From the NCBI RefSeq assembly GCF_001186125.1, contig NW_014040454.1, positions 117,769 to 146,639 of the forward strand: a stretch of DNA of 28,871 nt, read 5' to 3'. This document shows positions 1 through 12,217 of this stretch, in pieces. The position numbers and the translations under genes are program-made. Below the pieces are notes generated by a model. The model was given only the letters and a program-made list of their open reading frames with translations, was not told the DNA's origin and did not search any database. Source of the DNA: Sphaeroforma arctica JP610 (Eukaryota; Opisthokonta; Ichthyosporea; Ichthyophonida). The number at the start of each line of letters is the position of its first letter. Positions within the stretch are counted from its first letter, which is position 1.

Positions 1-15
1 TATATAATATATATG

Positions 16-46
<31 letters not shown>

Positions 47-160
47 GTGTGTGTGTGTCTGTGTCTGTGTGTGCGTGTTTGTGTGCGTGTATATATATAT
101 GTGTGTCTGTGTGTGTATCTATGTATCTATGTAGGTATATATATACACGTAGCAGCCCAT
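1..160. repeat. TA / TATG / TG microsatellite
   Basis: Alternating TA dinucleotides grade into TG and TGTC repeats and back to TA. The reading frames through it encode only Tyr/Ile/Val/Cys repeats, so it is not coding. It lies about 140 bases upstream of the first MRPS6 exon. Confidence 0.95.
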
Positions 161-296
161 ATTGGTCATTTGTGCCACCCGGATATGCATTATTTGCTTA
201 TTTATGCCAAAATACGTATTTAATCTATTTGTACGTATGGTAATTGTAGCAAGCACACGTTCACAAACAGGTGTATCTTCATAGCTACATTTCTGT

Positions 297-2013
297 ATGC
301 ACAAACTGTCTGTTTATCTATTTGTGTTCATGCTCATTGCACAGCACTCTATAAACCCTAAACAAGTATATATGTGTCCGGTATTTCCTTCTTTTTGTTT
401 TCCCGTTTATCTAGAATCTTGCCACGTCTGTTCTTCTCGCCTTGCAAATCTACGCACTGAATGGTATGTATATCTCATTGAGATCGATAGCTTCATCAGT
501 ACAACCATCACATCATGTTTACAATTGAGATTGTCTCGTGAAGCTTCACAACATCTACCCAGCGCAGTAGTTCTCAGTAGTTCTCTTGTCCGCAACAGTG
601 TGTATGTTATGTGATGTCTCCCTTGTAGATTCACTCACACAAACATGACCAAACCTTCCATTCTCAGAATGTTCTGATATTTGCTCGCCACTATACTATA
701 TATATCGGCTTTCTCGCTGCCAATTTATTCAAATGTTTTTGGCCTATACTTCAGAATGTGGTTGGTCCTCTGCTGCTGCGAACGTCCAAGTTGATTCAGA
801 ATCGCGGAGGTGTGGTCATTAAAGTCGAGAACTTTGGACAGCAGGAACTGCCACACAGAGCACGCAGACATATGGAGTACTTCACGCACGCACGGTAGGT
901 AGAAATCGTCAGCCGGGTGAATCGCAACATACATAGTCTTGCATACGTGTATGTGGGTTTCAGCGTCTGTTGCTCGTGTATAGAAAAATTAGCAGCCATT
1001 TGTACATATACATGCTACAGGTATATGCACGATATTTAAGTATGCATACATGCACACATGCATATCCATCTTAAAGCATCCGTGTATGGCTACTTTGATG
1101 CGTGTTACGGCGGTGTGTAGTGTGCTTTCAATGACAGTGGTGATTGTGGTTGGTAGTTGTCCTGACCTTCGCCACTATCTACATCCTCCCTACTTTCTCG
1201 CCACGGGTTTCCTTTCATTGGTATACCTGGTCGGTATCACATATCTGCATGTTCTCAATCTTTCGTTGTTTGTTGAGTAGCGTTAAAAAATGTGTCAAGG
1301 ATTTTAGTTTAGTCCATCACTCGACAATCTGAGTATATCATCTGTATGCTGAATACCCCCACCATACTGAAACTCTTCTAGTCTGTGGATGTTCGCTTGT
1401 ATATGCCAACTTCAGGCGTCAACATATACACAGTCGTGTTTTGTTGTGCACTTGATAGATATATTTTAATAGCACTTGTTTAATGACTCGCGTACCTCGC
1501 ACTATATTTTTGTCTCGCAGAGGACGCCTGCACTCGTGTGGCATGCACAGTTTTGATAATCTGCGCTTGTCACAGTACATTCATGTCCGCAATAAGTGAA
1601 ATAGAAGGATCGCTCTGCGACGTCGTTTGTAATCGCAGTACGGGAGTGACCTTGTTGCTATGCATGTGATGCCTAAAGAACAAATGGTGGACCATGTATA
1701 TTAGTGCTTTGAAATTGAGTGAGCTAGACTTTCTTAGGGTCATATCCCTGTGCCGTATATTTATAGTCTCTTCGAGGTACTTATAATACTGATTGGTTAT
1801 TTGTGTCACAGGCGCTTGGGACTACAGTTCACAGTTGGTACAGAGTTCATCAAAAGTCTCCAGTCAGCTCTCGCGGCCAACACGGATGTAATCCGCTACA
1901 CATTCATTAAGAACTCTCCTGTACACAAGCACGAGAAGAAGATGTTCCATCGATGCAAGAATCTCGACCGAGCGAAACGAATGGAGCTTCTGCAGAAATC
2001 GAAAGATGCGTAG
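297..2013 (+). CDS. MRPS6: Mitochondrial small-subunit ribosomal protein bS6m, three exons
   Basis: Proposed join: 297-365, 755-894, 1812-2013 (411 nt, 136 residues plus TAG). Both introns are GT-AG (366-754 and 895-1811) and the phases fit (0, then 2). Product: bS6m, a small-subunit protein of the mitochondrial ribosome that contacts 15S/12S rRNA. Exon 1 gives a hydrophobic first strand ending FMLIAQHSINPKQ. Exon 2 gives the helix with KLIQNRGG, then VENFGQQELPHR, the S6 hallmark (compare human [20 protein letters not shown]). Exon 3 gives the last strand and helix with DVIRYTFIK, matching the DVIR core of S6, and a basic C-terminal tail. The length is close to human MRPS6 (125). Exons 2 and 3 are firm. 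Exon 1 rests on phase, donor and length, and its first Met (297 or the internal Met at 330) is uncertain. No clear mitochondrial presequence is seen, as in human MRPS6. An AATAAA follows the stop. Confidence 0.85.
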
Positions 2014-2078
2014 GCTCCCTTGTATTTGGAATAGTTTCCGAGATATTCAGGGCGCCCGTAGGCCTTCGATTGATGATT

Positions 2079-2084
2079 AATAAA
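2079..2084 (+). promoter_or_regulatory. MRPS6: Poly(A) signal of MRPS6
   Basis: AATAAA lies 66 bases after the MRPS6 stop codon, a normal distance. The bases between are unique, non-coding 3' UTR. Confidence 0.6.
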
Positions 2085-2123
2085 TGTACAAGTTCACTGG
2101 TGTTGGAGTGGTACTAGACGACA

Positions 2124-2672
2124 GTTTAGTTTAGATGACTTCATAGGTAGCTTTGACTGTGCGAACATCAATCGTACTTTTGTTAAAAAGTATTCGAAAC
2201 ATGGCTTATCGTGACATACATGTTCGATGCACAGATATGACTTTGTCTCTCGCACATATTTTTGCTTAGACTTTTCCTATCTAAATATATCAATCAATAA
2301 TATTTGATACTCTGACGCCGTGTTTTGAGTAGAGGATTCGTTTATTTTGAGGCTTCCTACCTGAGTTGCAACCATGCAGGCGAAAGATATATATGTGTTT
2401 AGTTTAGATGACTTCAAAGGTAGCTTTGGCTGTGCATACTTTTGTTGAAAGTTAAAATCTATTCGAAACCTTGCTTATCGAGACATCACCGATGCACAGA
2501 TATGACGATTTCTCGCGTAAATTTTTGCTTGGGCTTTCCCTATCGAAACATCTCAACATTGTACAATTATGGCTAATAGTAATGGTCTGATGCCGTGTTG
2601 AGTGAAGAAGTATTTTCATTTTGAGGCTTCCTACCTGAGTTGCAACCTTGCAAGCGGAAGATACACATATAG
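2124..2672. repeat. Two-copy diverged tandem duplication, ~275-bp unit
   Basis: Copy 1 is 2124-2396 and copy 2 is 2397-2672, directly abutting. Both begin GTTTAGTTTAGATGACTTCA and share many blocks, including GATGCACAGATATGAC and GAGGCTTCCTACCTGAGTTG. Small indels and many substitutions separate them, so the duplication is old. It lies just past the 3' end of MRPS6. No coding frame runs through either copy. Confidence 0.9.
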
Positions 2673-2729
2673 GTACAGAATTACACCAGTGCGTGTCTAT
2701 ATCTGCTAGTAATGCTGTAGTTGGCCAAT

Positions 2730-2753
2730 CCCCCTCCCCCCCCCCCCCCCCCC
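2730..2753. repeat. Poly-C tract
   Basis: A run of 24 bases that is all C except one T. It is the longest homopolymer in the window. Such tracts are slippage-prone and the exact length may be an assembly approximation. Confidence 0.9.
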
Positions 2754-3394
2754 GGACACGAATTAGTGCTAGGAGCTCAAACTATGTGTTAAAAAGTAGA
2801 CTACGTAGGACTTAGCAGATATTACGCAATGTGACTCTTTAAACAGTACTTTGATCAGGAGTGGCTGCCACACCACAATAGAAGCACTACATCAGACCAG
2901 ATACTTCAAATGGTCCAATAAACACGTGAGGATTTATTTTTTTAAGTCGGTAACACACATTATTCGAAATTTTGCATGCGCGCCCGGTAAAATATATCCA
3001 AAGGATGGCAATGCGAGTGATTATATCCACACATGAATTGTTTAATGCTTATTTGTTACTCATCTTAATTGAAATGAAAATGAAAGAGGCCAGCCACAGC
3101 ATAATTATAGAAGCATTTTAAACCTAACCTATGCGTGAATAGTAATGGTTACAGGTACTACTTGTCTCAAATGAGATGACCTGATAGTGTTCCCACTATG
3201 ATTAATCCAGTTCACAGAATGCACGAAAGCGCTGGCTATAATTTCAACTTCGTATGTACAACTACACGTGTTTATAGCGCTATGTATCGACCAGAGCAAA
3301 ATTTTATACCATTGCATATCGGTATATATTTGCCTACCACGATATTGGCGACTACTTTGCGATTATTCACGAACTAACTGTCGAGACTATTATA
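2754..3394. other. Stretch with no recognised gene
   Basis: Only short frames without recognisable motifs occur here, for example 2851-3036 (+) and 3129-3317 (-). I see no splice-linked coding signal, RNA gene or repeat. Confidence 0.5.
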
Positions 3395-3409
3395 TTCAAT
3401 TTAGGTGTA

Positions 3410-3679
3410 TTGGAATTGACAAATCGGATAACTTTTAAAGATCGAAATAGCATGCGAGCTGTGCATCGTGAATACCAGCTAAAGGTGACGGTAGCTGGGA
3501 AAGAGAACGGGTCGAACCTTCGTCATGATCAAATAAACGTGATATCCAACGAGCGTATGCGATCTGCTTTGCACTTTGCTTTCTCCCATGAAAAGAAAAT
3601 TCACTATCAGCCCAACATTTTCCACTTCAAGAAGCTGCTTGGTTATTCCAATACCAATTTGGTCTTCAAAGCTGATTAA
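3410..3679 (+). CDS. Unplaced coding-like frame
   Basis: An 89-residue open frame of balanced, mildly basic composition, containing HFAFSHEKKIHYQPNIFHF. A possible acceptor (TTTAG) lies just upstream near 3405, so it could be an exon. It could equally be a transposon remnant. A second, shorter frame at 3768-3974 (+) (68 residues, basic) follows and may belong with it. I do not recognise either and see no domain motif. Confidence 0.25.
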   Translation: MELTNRITFKDRNSMRAVHREYQLKVTVAGKENGSNLRHDQINVISNERMRSALHFAFSHEKKIHYQPNIFHFKKLLGYSNTNLVFKAD

Positions 3680-3974
3680 ACTTTTCAAATGAACACTTTC
3701 CGAATTCATCATTTTATGTAGCATACAATTCCAACCAATCAATGTAGCAAACACAATTATTCGGCTTGTGCCTGCACGTCATCTGGATTCAGACTTGTCC
3801 AGAACTTTCAAGATCAAATTGCAACCTGGAGTCTGCACTGATATGTGTAGATATGTCAATACAGACGACCTTCAGAGAATGAGGTTTGAACACAAACAGA
3901 TTGGGTGTGTACCCAACGAAAGTGCAAGGTTCGAGAAGGAAAGAAAAATGTCATACAAACTACAATACTGTTGA

Positions 3975-5030
3975 AGTGAAGATCGCGAAACGATGAGCTT
4001 TCGACATCTTTAGTTCTAGAAATCGTTAATGAAATGTTGGGCTAATGTCACATTACGAGAGTTGACAATCGAGTTTCTACTTGTGCTATTTTTAAGGTAA
4101 ACTTCACAACATTCATTCGTACTGAAGCTTTCTATTATCCACAACTGAAGCGAGGTCAAATAGTGTGTAGAATGACAAGAACCAATTTGCTGCACAAATA
4201 CGGTACCTTCGAAAAATCCAAATAAGGGAATGTATGAAAGATTTCATTGAAATTTAATAAGAGATACTCTGTGGTAAATGTGTAATCGGCGGTAAAGCAT
4301 AAAGAATGATGAGAACGATACGGCGATCACTTCGGTGGCCGCTCGAAACATTATTTGACGCATGGGAGAATAAAGGTGTATTCTACCAAAACCAGAAAAA
4401 AAAATAGTGCTTGCCCTCTAAGAGTGCACCTTATTTTAGTCTATAATTGATACGATCGTCGAGGTATTTGTTGGCTTGAAAATGGAAACAGGATAATATT
4501 TAAAGTAGTATTAACGCACAATTAGTATCATCAGTTTCCAAACAACTCGGAGTCAACAGCTCAGTACCCCGGAATTTACTGCCAAAGATGAACCGATAAT
4601 GATACTCTGCCAGATGTCATACCAGTAAAGGATCAATCTACACCGCATACACTTATGTATGGGTACACATGTAAATATGTATACCAACCCTCAGTAAAGG
4701 GAAAATAGAGACACTTATTATGCATCTTTATGTATTAACAAGTACAGGATGACATTTTATGGCACTTATGCATGTGTATTCGGACTCGCTATCGATTTTT
4801 ATACCAAGCCGTCTGCTGAGGTCCTATCGCCTAGTAGCTTGGGGGATGCTGCATACTCTTGGTATATACGATAGTAAATTTTTTTCCTGTGTCAGAGTAG
4901 GCGAGAGTAAAAGTCGGCTTGTGGGCATTTAATCGTACAAACACAATATATTTCCGAATGAATCTTTCTTTGATGCGACTAGTTGGTAGTGTACATACTA
5001 TAATGCCTGTAATGATAAGTTAAGTTCAAA
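3975..5030. other. Stretch with no recognised gene
   Basis: AT-rich sequence full of stops in all frames. No tRNA, repeat or coding motif was found by eye. Confidence 0.5.
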
Positions 5031-5100
5031 ATTGAGCGTTCCGTACAGTTATCCAATTGATGTGATGTGTATGTGGATCGATCAAAATTGCTGCTTAAAT

Positions 5101-5253
5101 AAGTATAAAACTAAATTTGTCCTTCGCCTGTCGGCATCCGAATGGCAACTACTTATAGATTTTTTTGGGATATTGAACTTTTCGGAGACTGTGGCGTGTA
5201 GTCAGATAGCTAAATTTTGTTGGCGAACGCATTCACAGTTTTCTACTGTATAA
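5101..5253 (+). pseudogene. hAT-family transposase fragment
   Basis: The frame carries RLSASEWQLLIDFFGILNF followed by SETVACSQ. This fits the conserved mid-region of hAT DNA transposases, which read roughly L-T-x-x-E-W-x-L-(x)n-L-x-P-F-x-x-A-T. The usual Pro is replaced (NFSET), and the frame stops shortly after. A second frame at 5276-5430 (LLQEFVKLPRQYI...) may be a decayed continuation. No BED finger, catalytic Asp block, dimerisation domain or terminal inverted repeats were found, so this is an isolated remnant of a plain cut-and-paste DNA transposon. The assignment rests on one motif. Confidence 0.45.
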
Positions 5254-5859
5254 AACTGAGGCCTCTATTATTGAGTTGCTTCAAGAGTTCGTCAAACTCC
5301 CACGCCAATATATTAGCTTGTGCAGATATGCCAGCGGCCACGCTACGTCCCGAACTCTACTTAAATTTTGTCTCTATCGTCATACCCTCCAGAGGGTCCA
5401 TCAGGTACGCAATAAGTCTATGAATAACTTCCCTCTTTCACAATTTAATTTTGAGGGCATTTATGGAATAAACATACTATATTTCATTGTGTATGGGTAT
5501 TTTACCTCTTCAATACATCATGCCAAATAAACAGCGGTGATGTGATCGTTGACTTCACTTTCACCACCCTAAATTTCATAATCTTCTCATCGTCAGCTGC
5601 ATGTCTACATACATTCTTCCTCGCTTTTTGCTTCTCATCAATCAGATTACTACTTCTAAACACACTATTTCGTAATATAAATATTAAATCAAACATTTTT
5701 TTGTACAAGTTCAAGCATATCTCACTCCATGCCATTTGAATATATATGTCGCTATTGCTGTTGCACTCATTCTCGTTCCAAACTTACCGTTTATATCTGT
5801 ACCTTACTGTAATCGTTTCCTGGTTCTTAAAAAAAAGGTAAAATACATTTATCTGTGGA

Positions 5860-6605
5860 CGATTTTGTGCGTATTCCTGCCACATATCTTGCAAAAATTG
5901 TGCAACAGTTTGCAGGAGGCTTCCGTGTCCACACTAGCTCTGTATTGTGCTTTTTGCCCTGCTCTTATGTGAAATGTTTTCATCACATGAGATCAATAAT
6001 TGTCGTCATCTGTTGTCTAACACATGTATACCGTTCACATTTGCTGCTGGTTTGTATAATTGATAAGCTGCTCCTCGTTTATATCACGTCCGCTCGAGAC
6101 ATTTTAAAGAAGCATGGACCATAACATATGTACGTACAAGTAACTGCTTGTACATGTGCTGTGTTTGTTATTTTTCAAATCAATAGTATCAAATGTGTAC
6201 ATATATGTATATTCTTAATACGCCGTCTAGTGTGCCATTTTCAGAAAACTTATAGACAAGAAGTAGCGCGTGAATTATGTTCGTATAATTGTACATTTCT
6301 TGCTAAGGCAGTGCTACAGGTTGCAGGAGGTGTTCATGTTCACTCTGACTCTGTTTGATGCACTCTCTTTGTAACATGCCTTGGTGTGAAACTTTCCCAT
6401 CGCATGTGATCAACTATTGCCGCTACCTGTTGTCTAACTCGCAGATGCTATTCACATCTGCTACTGTTTTTGTAGTCTTGGCAGGCGACTCTTCGTTTGA
6501 CTCACGTCCGCTCGTGGCGTTATAGTGAAGCACAAACGCTATCACATGTACGTACTAGAAACAGTTCATATACGAGCTGTATTTTTTATTTTACATATAA
6601 ACAAC
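5860..6605. repeat. Two-copy diverged tandem duplication, ~330-bp copies
   Basis: Copy 1 runs about 5860-6190 and copy 2 about 6271-6605, offset about 411 bp. Shared anchors in the same order are TTGCAGGAGG, CTGTTGTCTAAC, TCACGTCCGCTCG and ACATGTACGTAC (copy 1 reads ATATGTACGTAC). Similarity is clear but interrupted by indels, so the copies are old. Neither copy has a convincing reading frame. Confidence 0.85.
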
Positions 6606-6642
6606 ACAATGTATATCGATATTGTGAAGTAATCAGAATATT

Positions 6643-6924
6643 TTATTTGTATTGTTGTTTTGTAACGGCACCATAAATCGTGAGACTCGCCACAACATCC
6701 TCCGGACCTTTACTGAGGCCTCCACGCTTATTCGTAGCATAAAGAGAAACGTGAGTGAGTATTTTCCCACTGGTCGTAATGTAAGAGCAATACTGCACAA
6801 CAGAAAGGCGGTCTAACACATTCAGATGTATTACGACTTCTGAGATTTCTGTCCTAAAACAATCACAACTATTTTGTATCACATCTTCTCTCATAAACTC
6901 GGTCCTGTATTTGTTATAAACCAA
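6643..6924 (-). CDS. Unplaced coding-like frame
   Basis: A 93-residue open frame of protein-like composition (includes LDRLSVVQYCSYITTSGK and GGLSKGPEDVVASLTIYGAV). No family is recognised. It begins just after the 5.86-6.6 kb duplication. It could be an exon or an element remnant. There is no obvious splice partner. Confidence 0.25.
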   Translation of the reverse strand: MVYNKYRTEFMREDVIQNSCDCFRTEISEVVIHLNVLDRLSVVQYCSYITTSGKILTHVSLYATNKRGGLSKGPEDVVASLTIYGAVTKQQYK

Positions 6925-9257
6925 CGCCCATTGTAAAATGGATTCTTGTTTGCTACAAAAATCCGATTGGCCCTAGAAATTACTAAAGGCTGAATTCCAG
7001 TACTGAGCCATTACCACGACTGTGGCCCTTTGAAAGTTATCAAAATCCCAAAGTCTGTATATGCTGATAGTTTTATTCTTCTATAATATTATAATGGCCT
7101 AATATCCGATTGCGCGATTGAATTCGCATTTCTAAGCCTGTTGTCACGTATATGTTGGAATAAGAGCTGAAATTAGTTACACGGAATCATTGTATCCTAA
7201 AATAGTGAGATTTTATCTTTAATAGTGCAAATTCAAATGTACTTGATACTCGATCCACTATGTAGCATCACAGTACTAGAAAATATTCCAGAATCCGAAT
7301 CTACAGGATTCCCAATACCTGAGAATCGGTTCTGAACCCAAATACTAAATTCCTGAAGCCATCAGGACTTCGTGAAAGGAGCATTCAAGTGAAAACCCGA
7401 GTCTGTGGATTGGCAAATACAGGTCACAAACAAAGACTCCGTTCACTTTCCTCAGACTAGGACTTATCCTAGCTGATAGAAGCTTACTTGAGGAGAAGAC
7501 TATTGTTTCCTTTTGTCGTACCCTTCTAACTACTTCCTTACACTCTATATCACGTTTTGAATATATTTTTGTGTTGATGAATCTTAGATGATTCATTGTG
7601 CAAATTGTCTATTCACGTCGTGTTCCGTTCGCATTATTTATTTTTCCACTGCCACCATCACACGACCATATATAATTGACCTGGCATAATTGTTGATACA
7701 TCAGAACGTTTCTGACGAGGTAAATTTTCGGTAATATTCACATCGCAAACCATACAATCATTACTTGTATTAAGTCATATGCTGGGCTCATATCACCTTG
7801 CCTTCCTCCTTAAATACACATATTTCTATTCGAGCCTTTGACATACATTTTGAAAGCGCCATCATGCTCCTCCTTACTCGTAAATCCCTCCCCTTACATA
7901 CAACCAAATCTCCATCCCTGAAAAAACCATGTAGAGCCGCATTCCAGTGATGAAGAAGGTATTTTTCAGTGTATTACAGTAATAATTCGTCTTTGTTTTT
8001 ACTCAAAAACTGAAATGCTTGATTTTCCCGAGACTCGTATCACTTTCCCCCCTTGACGATGGTTTTACATGCCGTGCATATATATCCGATAATGAAACGC
8101 GGTATATGAGCCTCTTTCTTGTACCAGGACGTTATCGTATACTGCTGAAGGCGTCTATCGGTCGATATGGCGATATGTTGGTAAGGTGAACCCTCAACCG
8201 TTATTTCCCTACAGGATTTTCCACACGCCTGGTAGCTCCACACGCTTTCCGTTTAATGTGAGATACCCAGTACAACAACGCACACGACAATACACACTAT
8301 ACATTCCAAGTTCGTGTACGTAAGTACATTGATCGTCGTCTATTGCACGTACTTTCATTCTATCTATATGAACGAAACACCTCGTGTACGTTCACATACA
8401 CATTTTACGCTTGGTCACTACATATCTCCATTGATTTGGATTTAATTTTTATTTTTACGCACCTTCGTGATCGACTGTCCATCTTCAGCTCGTTTACCCG
8501 TAGGTACATGTTTAGGTACGAAGTATCAACGTCACTGATTCTTTTCCCAGTCAAAAACGACTTGATCGGACAAGTATTAGTAACGTTTATATGTTCCATA
8601 TGTAAACTGCCGTACGAGTTTAGCAAGTAATCGGAATATCTGAAATTCAATCGTGAATTATTAAAGTAAAGATTATCTGTTAGCTTATAGACTCGAATCA
8701 ATTATAGTATTTAAGCTATATAATTAAGAGTGAGGCTTTAGCAGGTGTCATCAATGAACGGGTGGAACAGGAAATGGCAATCAAACAAGGTAGACTCTCT
8801 TAATTGAGGAGTATATACATGTTTATCTATTTTTAATTGAAAACTCGCGCAGCAACCGGGTCATAGAACTCAAATACTTGGGGCATGATCAATTGGATCG
8901 AATGTGGTATTAAGCAAACCCTTTTTCATCACACTAGGCAAAATAAGCAGGTAGATCTAATCAATTCCTTTATTGGAACCTAGTGCATAGCAACAATGTC
9001 CCAGTACTGTGAAGTTGAGCACTAACAAACAGGTAAAACACGACTGCATCACCTTCAATATACCAATACGCAGTTTTGAGGATCTAGAAAAGTTTAAGCG
9101 AACACGTATGTGAAGTGTTAAAGATGTATAAGTAATACAACCAGTAGTTTATACGACGATATCATCAAATAACCAGTACATTACACTACATGTCATTTGA
9201 CATATAGAGGCACTTGAGCACACATAGTAGGACATCGTCTGAATAATCGAATTTGAT
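6925..9257. other. Long stretch with only weak frames
   Basis: Three minus-strand frames are long enough to notice: 7345-7596, 8040-8243 (ends with a CxxC, ICTACK) and 8405-8701. None shows a recognisable domain or linked splice sites. No RNA gene or clear repeat was seen. I treat them as unsupported. Confidence 0.4.
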
Positions 9258-9476
9258 TTGTCATTCGTATCATGTGATGTTGGCTACTGTACTAGAACGT
9301 TCCAATCTACATTAAACTCGTATATACTAACCAACTACCACAAACCCGTAGGGATGTCGATAGTACTGATTGAGTATGATAAGGTTGTGCACAGTTGCGA
9401 TGCATACTACATGATACGTGTACATGAGCATATTATTAATCAATGCTTTGATACACTTGTAAAGTCCCAGCCATGA
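9258..9476 (+). pseudogene. Short frame with degenerate C2H2-finger look
   Basis: A 72-residue frame containing CDVGYCTRTFQSTLNSYILT then NYH. The spacing C-x4-C-x3-F-x5-L-x8-H resembles a C2H2 zinc finger whose first His has been replaced by Tyr. A His/Cys-rich tail follows. It may be related to the finger-like segment of the relic at 17.8 kb. Family and function are unknown. Confidence 0.25.
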
Positions 9477-10195
9477 TAGAACTCTTTACAATCAAATATA
9501 GCTGCACTGATTTATCAGTGGATACGACCTAGTGTTTTATAGTTTACAGTTTTGATCGAATATCACCTGCATTTTTGTTTTGTTTTGCAGTACGATAGCT
9601 TTTCTTTAATCTTATCATCAGTCGGGAATTCGTCAGGGAAAGTATCATTATCGTACACAATGAGCTTTCATATCTGGTAATAGTGGCCTGTCACTTTAAC
9701 GTAATGTTCTCGTTCACTAGTTTCATAATGTACGCCTGACATACCTTAAGAAACTTTACCGTGACCCTACGCACTGTCGTTTTTTCGGAATGGAAACTTT
9801 ACTACGAGCTAATGCAGCTACTTCCTCCTATACACGCTTCTTTTCCTTCATTATATATCGTTTGCGTTAAATCTGCACTCTTTTAGCCTGCATCATTGAT
9901 GATATCATAGTGATTATGTCCATTTCGGGAGCGAATAGAGCTTTGGATACTTTTGCCTCAGTTGCGCCAGCATAGAGCCAGACTGCATCGTACGTGACGG
10001 ATCTATCTCACATTCTTCGAATATCTCTTTGATGTCTATGGCTTCTCTATTAATGGTCGATGCATATTAATGTCGTCTAGCTCAACCCTGTGTTAATTTA
10101 GGAGGACGATGGTTTTTGATGAGCACTATCTCCGGGAAGGCCTCACTACCAATACGTACAATAGCTGTATGTGAAGATATAAGTGTTGTAGCAGA
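9477..10195. other. No recognised gene
   Basis: Stops in all frames and no motif recognised. It may contain the eroded C-terminal end of the minus-strand relic to its right; a short coding-like stretch continues to about 10.1 kb. Confidence 0.35.
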
Positions 10196-12217
10196 TCATA
10201 CTGCAGTAGCTGATCTATCATTGCGGTTGGCTACCCCAGTGTATTTTACTGCACGTTTCTTGTGTATGTGGTCAGGAGAACTAAGTATACTTCCGAGCTT
10301 AGATTGCTTCAGAACATAAACATTAAAATGTCGTTTACTTCCTCGGACAGCATCACCTGGACTATATCCCACAAGTTTGTGTTCAGCTATACCTTCGTTA
10401 AAGACGAGTTCATTATCAAGGCCTACTTCAATATAACACGGCATCGCTTGCTGTATCAGCATACACTAGGTTGCTATCATCATCTGCATACATTTCATTG
10501 CTGCCCTCCATAAGATCATATAATTGTTCACCTGACTAATTCGATGCACCTTCCAATGTATAAATCACCAATACCAGCTGCTGCACCTTCACTGCCAGCT
10601 CCATTACCGCGGCTAATACCTATACTTTCATTACCAGTGGTGCCATCGGTAACTGCACAAGAATCGTCATTAATAGCACCACCACCAATACTATCATTCC
10701 CACTCACGTCATCGTTTTGTTTCTTAAGTGCGCTTGCTCCCTCAGCTGTACCTTCATTTATCATTTCGAATTTTTCATCATACAGCGCCCGTCGCCGACG
10801 CCAGAGTGGGCAAAGGCTCGGAAATACACCTTTGTATCACTATCTATTTTTTTGTTCAAATTGAGCACGTCACTTCCTGTTAGTCCTGCTGGATAACACC
10901 CAGTACATTCAAAAACGAAATCATTAGCACCTGCAAAATGCTTATTATATCTCTCCACAAGCATTTTCGTTCGTTCCGAAAAAATTGCTCACGCTCACGG
11001 GTTGATTGTATCTAATTATTTAGTTCTTGTACCAGCTAAGGCTTGAACTTGTAACCATTACACCCACCCTGCTTTACAATAGCCGTGGGATCGAGGTATT
11101 AAAGCGTAAGCCAATGCAGGTGTATCAATGTCATCATAACATATTGCATGATAATTTAGCTGCTGTTTGATAAATGTCTGTGCAAGGTCAATTAATGTTG
11201 ACAGACTGTCCGATCTGTTTGCTCCTCAGCAAAGTCATCTACCATATTCTGCATAGTGTCCACAACATCATGAATCAAGAAACCAGTTACATAGTCGACT
11301 GCGTTGACTAATCATGTGATGGCAAGCAAGAATTTCATGAAGCTAGCCTTGTTTATATATTTAACCTGTGGAACTGAAACTATTTAGTCATTGTACAAAA
11401 CTTGGGCGGGCTTTCTTCGAGTCAGTGCAAGAAGTGTGATTACTTCATCCACTCCTATTCTTAAACCTTTAGTATCCCAAGAAATTAAACATACATTATC
11501 ACCTGAGAGAATGAACTTGATAGCAGACTCTTGGTCTACTTCACGAAACCGTGTTCTGCCATATTTTTTAGTATTCAAGTACTCGCCCTTAGCCCTTTGG
11601 TTGTAATCCGCGTACCCGGCATCCTGCGAACGACCTGACAAAAGTAAGCTCATCGTTCTATTTCATCGTTTTTGTCTCGCTCTTGGAAAGTTCCTTCACT
11701 AGTATGGCTCGTGCGATGCGTTCATGTATTGAATTCTTAGAAGCCTCGTTGTATATTCATTCAGTGGCACTTTTACCTTAGAATCACCAACAAGACCCCA
11801 GAAGGTAATAATAAAACGCCATTATTGATCGATTTAGCTACATCACCCATAAGGGCGTCTGAATTTGCAGGCAATACTATATTTACAATGTACCAGGATG
11901 CTCTTTCTGTGTGCATATACATCCCTTGCTGTAGATGCCTTTCCTGCTAGTGTAATCGCTTCCCTTGCACACAAAACAATTGCAAAACGGGATCGTTTAG
12001 GAGAAGCGCGTGTAAACGCGGCTCGTTCAAATTCCCCTGTAACTCTACTCCCATGTGGACGGCCTCGCTTTCGTCCTAATACTATACCATCACAGACACA
12101 CTTGCATCGTTTGCACGAGCTATCGCAAATCGCGCATCGTCCACGTTTGTCTTTGCATTCGTATAGTTCACAAGTGTCCTGCGGTGCACAGACGCAATCC
12201 GTCATATTGCTGAACAA
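10196..12217 (-). pseudogene. Broken, unclassified transposase-like gene
   Basis: Coding-like blocks follow one another on the minus strand. 12217-11843 holds a Cys-rich part (CAICDSSCKRCKCVCDG) and an AT-hook-like GRKRGRP. Near 11.87 kb there is a block with ANSDALMGDVAKSIN. 11653-11384 has NTKKYGRTRF, SWDTKGLRIGVDEV and LTRRKP. About 11.3-11.05 kb has AVDYVTGFLIHDVVDTMQ and ALAYALIPRSHG. 10964-10761 has FECTGCYP. 10764-10528 is a Gly/Asp/Ser-rich linker. 10462-10196 is a basic block. The order and style recall the multicopy transposase-like proteins I have seen in oomycete and aquatic invertebrate genomes, but I cannot name a superfamily. It is interrupted many times and so is an old relic. 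No terminal repeats were found. The 172-residue frame at 11865-12383 on the other strand is its shadow. Confidence 0.5.

Noticed and set aside
1050-1332. Hydrophobic frames between MRPS6 exons
   Set aside because: They lie wholly within intron 895-1811, whose removal joins two S6 exons in correct phase. No motif is seen.
10544-10864. Pro/Ser/Ala-rich plus-strand frame
   Set aside because: It is the shadow of the Gly/Asp/Ser-rich linker of the minus-strand relic, and the minus-strand blocks on both sides are more protein-like.
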